The notes under the pieces were generated by a model, which had not been told where the DNA came from, did not search any database, and worked only from the letters and a program-made list of their open reading frames with translations. This document shows, piece after piece, positions 5,171-8,110 of a stretch of DNA of 8,110 nt. The position numbers and the translations under genes are program-made. The stretch's first letter is position 1. Each line of letters opens with the position of its first letter. This DNA is from CAZHDI01 sp964531285 (GTDB taxonomy: Bacteria; Pseudomonadota; Alphaproteobacteria; JAJFIK01): contig CAZHDI010000124.1 in NCBI GenBank assembly GCA_964531285.1, positions 1 to 8,110 of the forward strand. The letters run 5' to 3'.

Positions 5171-6547
5171 TCAGAAAAACGCGGTCAGCTGAGCATAGCC
5201 GTAGAGGGTGTCGCCGGTGTCCGGGGCGCCGGGCGCGGTCTGCGCAAAGCGTCCTTTGATCAGCACCGAGCCGCCGATCTCACCGCGCAGATATTGGGGC
5301 ACCAGCCAGTAGCGCAGGCGCCCGTCGATCCCGTGGCCGATAAACGAGCCCGACCGGCCCGAGGGATCGCGCAGGCGGGCGACGGTCCAAACATCGATGT
5401 CGGAGGCCAGAAACGCTGCCTTATAGGCCAGGCGCGCATCCATGCGGCCCGTGGGTTTGATCAGCACCCGCCCGCCCGGCGCGCTCAGATTGGCGCGGGT
5501 GAGGGGGCCGTGAATGCTGGTGTTGCCCAGATCGCCCCGCCGCGTGCCGAAGAAGCGTTCATATTGGCCGAAGCGCCGGTCGTCGGGATCGTCGTCGCCG
5601 GTCGCCAGATCATAGTCGATCACGACACGCGGCGCCCACGGATGATCGAGCGTGTAGCCGATCTCGGCATGGAGCGTCCAGGCGCTCACATCCAGGTCGG
5701 CGGTATCGTCCGGGCCGGCGGTGGCATGGCGGGTGCCCCAGCGATAGGCCGCCTCGATCTCGACATCCGGGCGGCTGGTTTCGGGGGGCACATAGATCCG
5801 GACGCCGGCCTCGGTGAGGTCGCGGTCGGGCGTTTGCAGGCTCTGGGTGTCGCGCTCATCGAGCCCATAGGTAAAGACATCCGTGTAAAGATCGGGGATC
5901 ACCAGATCTCCGAGCCGCAAATGCGCGCCCCAGAACCGGCGCCCGGCCTGTTCCTCGTCGAGCGCGAACCGGTTGTCGCCGCGGTCGTCCCGGTCGAAGG
6001 GTTCCTTGTTCACCGGCGCGGTGTAGAAGGCATGGAGTTCGGTGCCGAGGTCCGGCCAGCGGGTCGTCCAATACGCGCCGGTGTAATTGTTGATCGTGTT
6101 GCGGAAATTGTTGCGCTCCACGAAGCGCCGGCTGCCGATATCGAGCGTGAACCGGCCGATCTGCACCGCGCTGTCCGACCCGGGGCCGAACACATCGCCG
6201 AGCGGCACGCGGACATAGGCCTGGAGAATGTCGAGGGGATTGACGAAGGAGCCGGAAATCGGCGTGCCGCTATCGTCGAGATAGCCGCGCGCATCCTGAA
6301 GTTCGACCCCGACCGTCAGCAGGCTGAGGTCCGCTTCGATCTTCAAGAGACTGCGTAAGGCCAGAAACTGATCGCCGCCGGCGCCCCCGGCCCGGAACTG
6401 ATTGCCCAGGGTCTCATACCGGATCCGGCTTTCGCCGCTGATATCAAGCCACGCCGTCTCGTTCTCGGCCCGTGCGCCGCCTGCGAAACACATGGCGGCC
6501 GGCGCCGCCAGTATCAGCGTTCGCCACCACCCGGTTTGCCGTCCCAT
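5171..6547 (-). CDS. Alginate export family outer-membrane beta-barrel protein (AlgE-like)
   Basis: A 458-residue outer-membrane porin-like protein. A signal peptide (WWRTLILAAPAAM to GARA, 7-27) precedes alternating beta-strands with many Tyr/Trp/Arg, acidic loops (DRDDRGDNR near 185-193, ATGDDDPDD 315-323), and a C-terminal Phe (LTAFF) as expected for BAM assembly. The blocks RRFVERNNFRNTINNYTGAYW (140-160, split here only by recognition) and FFGTRRGDLGNTS (332-344) are typical of the alginate-export domain family. In Pseudomonas AlgE exports alginate; here no alginate biosynthesis genes are in view, so the transported polymer or solute is unknown. I chose the ATG at 6545-6547, which has GGGGA five bases before it. 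The upstream ATG at 6557-6559 adds four residues but its only ribosome-like site touches the start codon. Confidence 0.87.
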   Translation of the reverse strand: MGRQTGWWRTLILAAPAAMCFAGGARAENETAWLDISGESRIRYETLGNQFRAGGAGGDQFLALRSLLKIEADLSLLTVGVELQDARGYLDDSGTPISGSFVNPLDILQAYVRVPLGDVFGPGSDSAVQIGRFTLDIGSRRFVERNNFRNTINNYTGAYWTTRWPDLGTELHAFYTAPVNKEPFDRDDRGDNRFALDEEQAGRRFWGAHLRLGDLVIPDLYTDVFTYGLDERDTQSLQTPDRDLTEAGVRIYVPPETSRPDVEIEAAYRWGTRHATAGPDDTADLDVSAWTLHAEIGYTLDHPWAPRVVIDYDLATGDDDPDDRRFGQYERFFGTRRGDLGNTSIHGPLTRANLSAPGGRVLIKPTGRMDARLAYKAAFLASDIDVWTVARLRDPSGRSGSFIGHGIDGRLRYWLVPQYLRGEIGGSVLIKGRFAQTAPGAPDTGDTLYGYAQLTAFF

Positions 6548-6573
6548 GACCGTCCCCATCCTGCTTTAATTTT

Positions 6574-6597
6574 ATTATTATGGAATTGTGAAATAAT
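6574..6597. promoter_or_regulatory. AT-rich inverted repeat upstream of the alginate-export-family gene
   Basis: ATTATT-N12-AATAAT with AATT exactly at the centre lies in an AT-rich island (6566-6600) in otherwise GC-rich DNA, 27 bases upstream of the chosen start. This is where the promoter of the barrel gene should be, and the symmetry suits a dimeric regulator. No regulator gene is in view. Confidence 0.4.
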
Positions 6598-6666
6598 ATC
6601 GGTAGGCGAACTGTGCGCGGTTCCGGCCCTCAGGTCAAGACCGGCGCGGCGGCGCGGACCGGGCGG

Positions 6667-7224
6667 TCAGGGGGCGAGTTTGTAAATGTCGTAGCGGATG
6701 AAGGGGCTCTCGCCGCCGGCGGCCGAGCGGGAGGCGGCCAGCCGCCCGACGAACAGCGCGTCGTTCATCCAGGCATGGGCCTCGGCGGCGGTCGAGACGG
6801 TCACGGCGGTCATCACATAGGAGTCCGCCGGCCCCAGCGTTTCGCCCTTGGCGGATTTGGCGCGGCCGGCTTCGGTGGTCTTCATGCGGCCCTGATAGGT
6901 CAGATAAAGCAGCGCGCCGTCCGCCAATTCGACGGTGGTCCGGACATCAAGCGCCAGCGCGCCGGTCGGCAGGACGGTCAGCCAGTCGGCCCCCGGTGCG
7001 ATCACGGTGCCGGTGGTCCCATCGGCCAGGGTCAGGGTGCCGCCGGTGAAGGGCGCCACGATCCTGTTCGCCGCGACCCTTTGGCTCGGTCCAAGATCGG
7101 CGTGCAGCGTCATGGCATAAGTGAGCGATGGCGCGTTGGTTTCCTGCGCGTGAGCACTGCCGAAGGCGGCGGCGATGGCAACAAGGCTCAGCAGCAGCCG
7201 AAGCGGTGTGACCAGCGTCATCAT
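6667..7224 (-). CDS. Secreted DUF3237-domain protein
   Basis: A 185-residue protein with a clear Sec signal peptide (LRLLLSLVAIAAAFGSAHA, cleavage about 26/27). The mature part resembles the DUF3237 family: it starts LTYAMTLHADLGP, then FTGGTLTLADGTTG, PGADWLTVLP, LALDVRTTVELADGALLYLTYQG, and a C-terminal TAAEAHAWMNDALFVGR with YDIYKL. Family knowledge: DUF3237 proteins form a small beta-barrel and have no established activity; many lack a signal peptide, so periplasmic export is a feature here. The ATG at 7222-7224 has a strong AGGAGG seven bases upstream. It lies upstream of the barrel gene on the same strand after 119 bp, and a possible functional link to it is inference. Confidence 0.85.
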   Translation of the reverse strand: MMTLVTPLRLLLSLVAIAAAFGSAHAQETNAPSLTYAMTLHADLGPSQRVAANRIVAPFTGGTLTLADGTTGTVIAPGADWLTVLPTGALALDVRTTVELADGALLYLTYQGRMKTTEAGRAKSAKGETLGPADSYVMTAVTVSTAAEAHAWMNDALFVGRLAASRSAAGGESPFIRYDIYKLAP

Positions 7225-7511
7225 GGTGTCCCCTCCTTTTTTCTGGGATGGAGCCTAACGGGCCGGTGGACCAGGGCCAAGGGCGTGGCCACGCCGGACT
7301 GGGCCTTACCGGTGATTGAGTTTGGACCCGAAGAGCCCCGCTTAAGTCTTTGCATCCAAAGGTCGAGTCCGGTAATTGCGCTCACACGGGGGCAGGTCTT
7401 ATCCGGCCCGAGGGGTATCTTGCCGCGTTTTGAGTGGACTTCGGCGCTGCAATCCGCAGCATGGGCGCTCACATATCCAGAGCGTTCCTTGGCGGCGATA
7501 GAAGGCGGGCC
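7225..7511. other. Divergent intergenic region with a 14-bp palindrome
   Basis: The region separates the DUF3237 gene (minus) from the CAP gene (plus). It holds a perfect palindrome GGCGTGGCCACGCC (7282-7295) and a small hairpin CTTTG-CATC-CAAAG. A longer CAP reading frame with GTG at 7434 overlaps part of the region but is not preferred. No promoter pair was convincing. Confidence 0.35.
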
Positions 7512-8069
7512 ATGCTTCCGACAGATCAGGACTGGGCAGAGTTGATCCTTGAGGTCTTGGAGCTGACCAACGCTTTTCGCGAGTCGAAAGGCAGGGCCCC
7601 ACTAAAGCTCAACGAAAAATTGACAATAGCTGCTCAGGGCCACGTCGAGGACATGGCCGAGCGAGATTATTTTGCCCATAATAGTCCGGACGGCGAAGGT
7701 ATCGGTGAGCGTATAAATGCCACGGGTTATAATTATAGTACTGCTGGAGAGAATATTGCTGCCGGCTTTCTTTCAGCTGAATCTGTAGTGAATGCTTGGA
7801 TTGAAAGTCCAGGACATCTCGCAAACTTGCTTAATACAAGTTATACTGAGATCGGGCTGGGTTATTTTTACGAGGCTGATGACCACGGCCCACAATTTCC
7901 GCCGGTTGGCGATGAGCTTGGTTATTACCATTATTGGGGGCAAGCATTCGGGCACAATCCCGATGGCGTCGTCGAATTCGATGTGCTGGATACGGTGGTG
8001 GTGCCGGAACCCGAGCCCGAACCGGCTCCGCCGCAGCCCAACGAACCCCCCACCCAAAAATATATATGA
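7512..8069 (+). CDS. CAP (SCP/PR-1-like) domain protein with Pro/Glu-rich tail, possibly truncated
   Basis: A 185-residue protein. The CAP domain covers about 8-147: LTNAFRESKG, the helix AAQGHVEDMAE, HNSPDG (H56), AGENIAAG (E80), ESPGHLANLL (H102), YTEIGLG (E113), then YWGQAFG (141-147). These are the conserved CAP cavity residues. A short insertion with an acidic/proline loop lies at 121-137. After the domain is EFDVLDTVVVPEPEPEPAPP, then an early stop. No signal peptide is seen. Related alphaproteobacterial proteins often continue from such a linker into Ca-binding RTX repeats for type I secretion; here they are absent. I chose the ATG at 7512 with GAAGG six bases upstream. The frame is open back to GTG 7434, adding unlikely sequence. 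Codons such as ATA, AAT, TAT and AGT are far commoner than in neighbouring genes, which suggests horizontal transfer. Confidence 0.87.
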   Translation: MLPTDQDWAELILEVLELTNAFRESKGRAPLKLNEKLTIAAQGHVEDMAERDYFAHNSPDGEGIGERINATGYNYSTAGENIAAGFLSAESVVNAWIESPGHLANLLNTSYTEIGLGYFYEADDHGPQFPPVGDELGYYHYWGQAFGHNPDGVVEFDVLDTVVVPEPEPEPAPPQPNEPPTQKYI

Positions 8070-8110
8070 TTTTATGGGGGTTGGATGGAGGCGGTGGACA
8101 CCGGCCCGCC

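Noticed and set aside
5132..6358. 408-residue plus-strand frame opposite the alginate-export gene
   Set aside because: Shadow of the barrel gene; no domain, and composition is typical of antisense GC-rich DNA.
7376..7404. Promoter TTGCGC - 17 bp - TTATCC for the CAP gene
   Set aside because: The -10 box matches the consensus poorly, and the spacing alone is not enough.
6613..7545. 310-residue plus-strand frame across the DUF3237 gene
   Set aside because: Antisense to a gene with a signal peptide, strong ribosome site and recognised domain, and it runs into the start of the CAP gene.

Overview
The window looks like chromosomal DNA of a GC-rich alphaproteobacterium. The evidence is the strong G/C third-position bias in most genes, the lipB and cys gene types, the tRNA-Leu(GAG), and a radical SAM family I associate with Rhodospirillales and Rhodobacterales. 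I cannot place it to genus. Most genes lie on the minus strand. Exceptions are the cysG-cysH pair, the tRNA, and a CAP-domain gene at the right end.

Left part (1-2421): lipB (octanoyltransferase, minus strand, cut by the window edge) diverges from a two-gene sulfur assimilation operon. That operon holds a stand-alone siroheme synthase (CysG N-terminal type) and an APS-type CysH reductase, which overlap by ATGA. Siroheme is the cofactor of sulfite reductase, and CysH makes the sulfite that enzyme uses, so the two genes serve one pathway. The sulfite reductase gene is not here. A GC-rich hairpin and a tRNA-Leu(GAG) follow.

Middle (2422-3905): directly after the tRNA is an array of 65-bp tandem repeats. 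Two copies are identical and a third is degenerate, and the array runs up to the stop codon of a minus-strand radical SAM gene. That protein has six extra C-terminal cysteines suggesting auxiliary Fe-S ligation. Upstream of it lie a 17-bp operator-like palindrome and two related 76-78-bp palindromes, each bounded by CTAG. These look like two IS630-type miniature elements inserted 13 bp apart.

Right part (3906-8110): five envelope-type genes. They are an exported protein with a Pro/Glu-rich tail, a PsiE-family four-helix membrane protein, an AlgE-like outer-membrane beta-barrel, a secreted DUF3237 protein, and (divergent, plus strand) a CAP/SCP-domain protein. The CAP gene is clearly more AT-rich than its surroundings and ends abruptly after a Pro/Glu-rich linker, which suggests recent acquisition or truncation.

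I found no CRISPR array, toxin-antitoxin pair, phage genes or defence system. The most notable things are the paired CTAG palindromes, the tRNA-adjacent repeat array, and the uncharacterised radical SAM enzyme between them.
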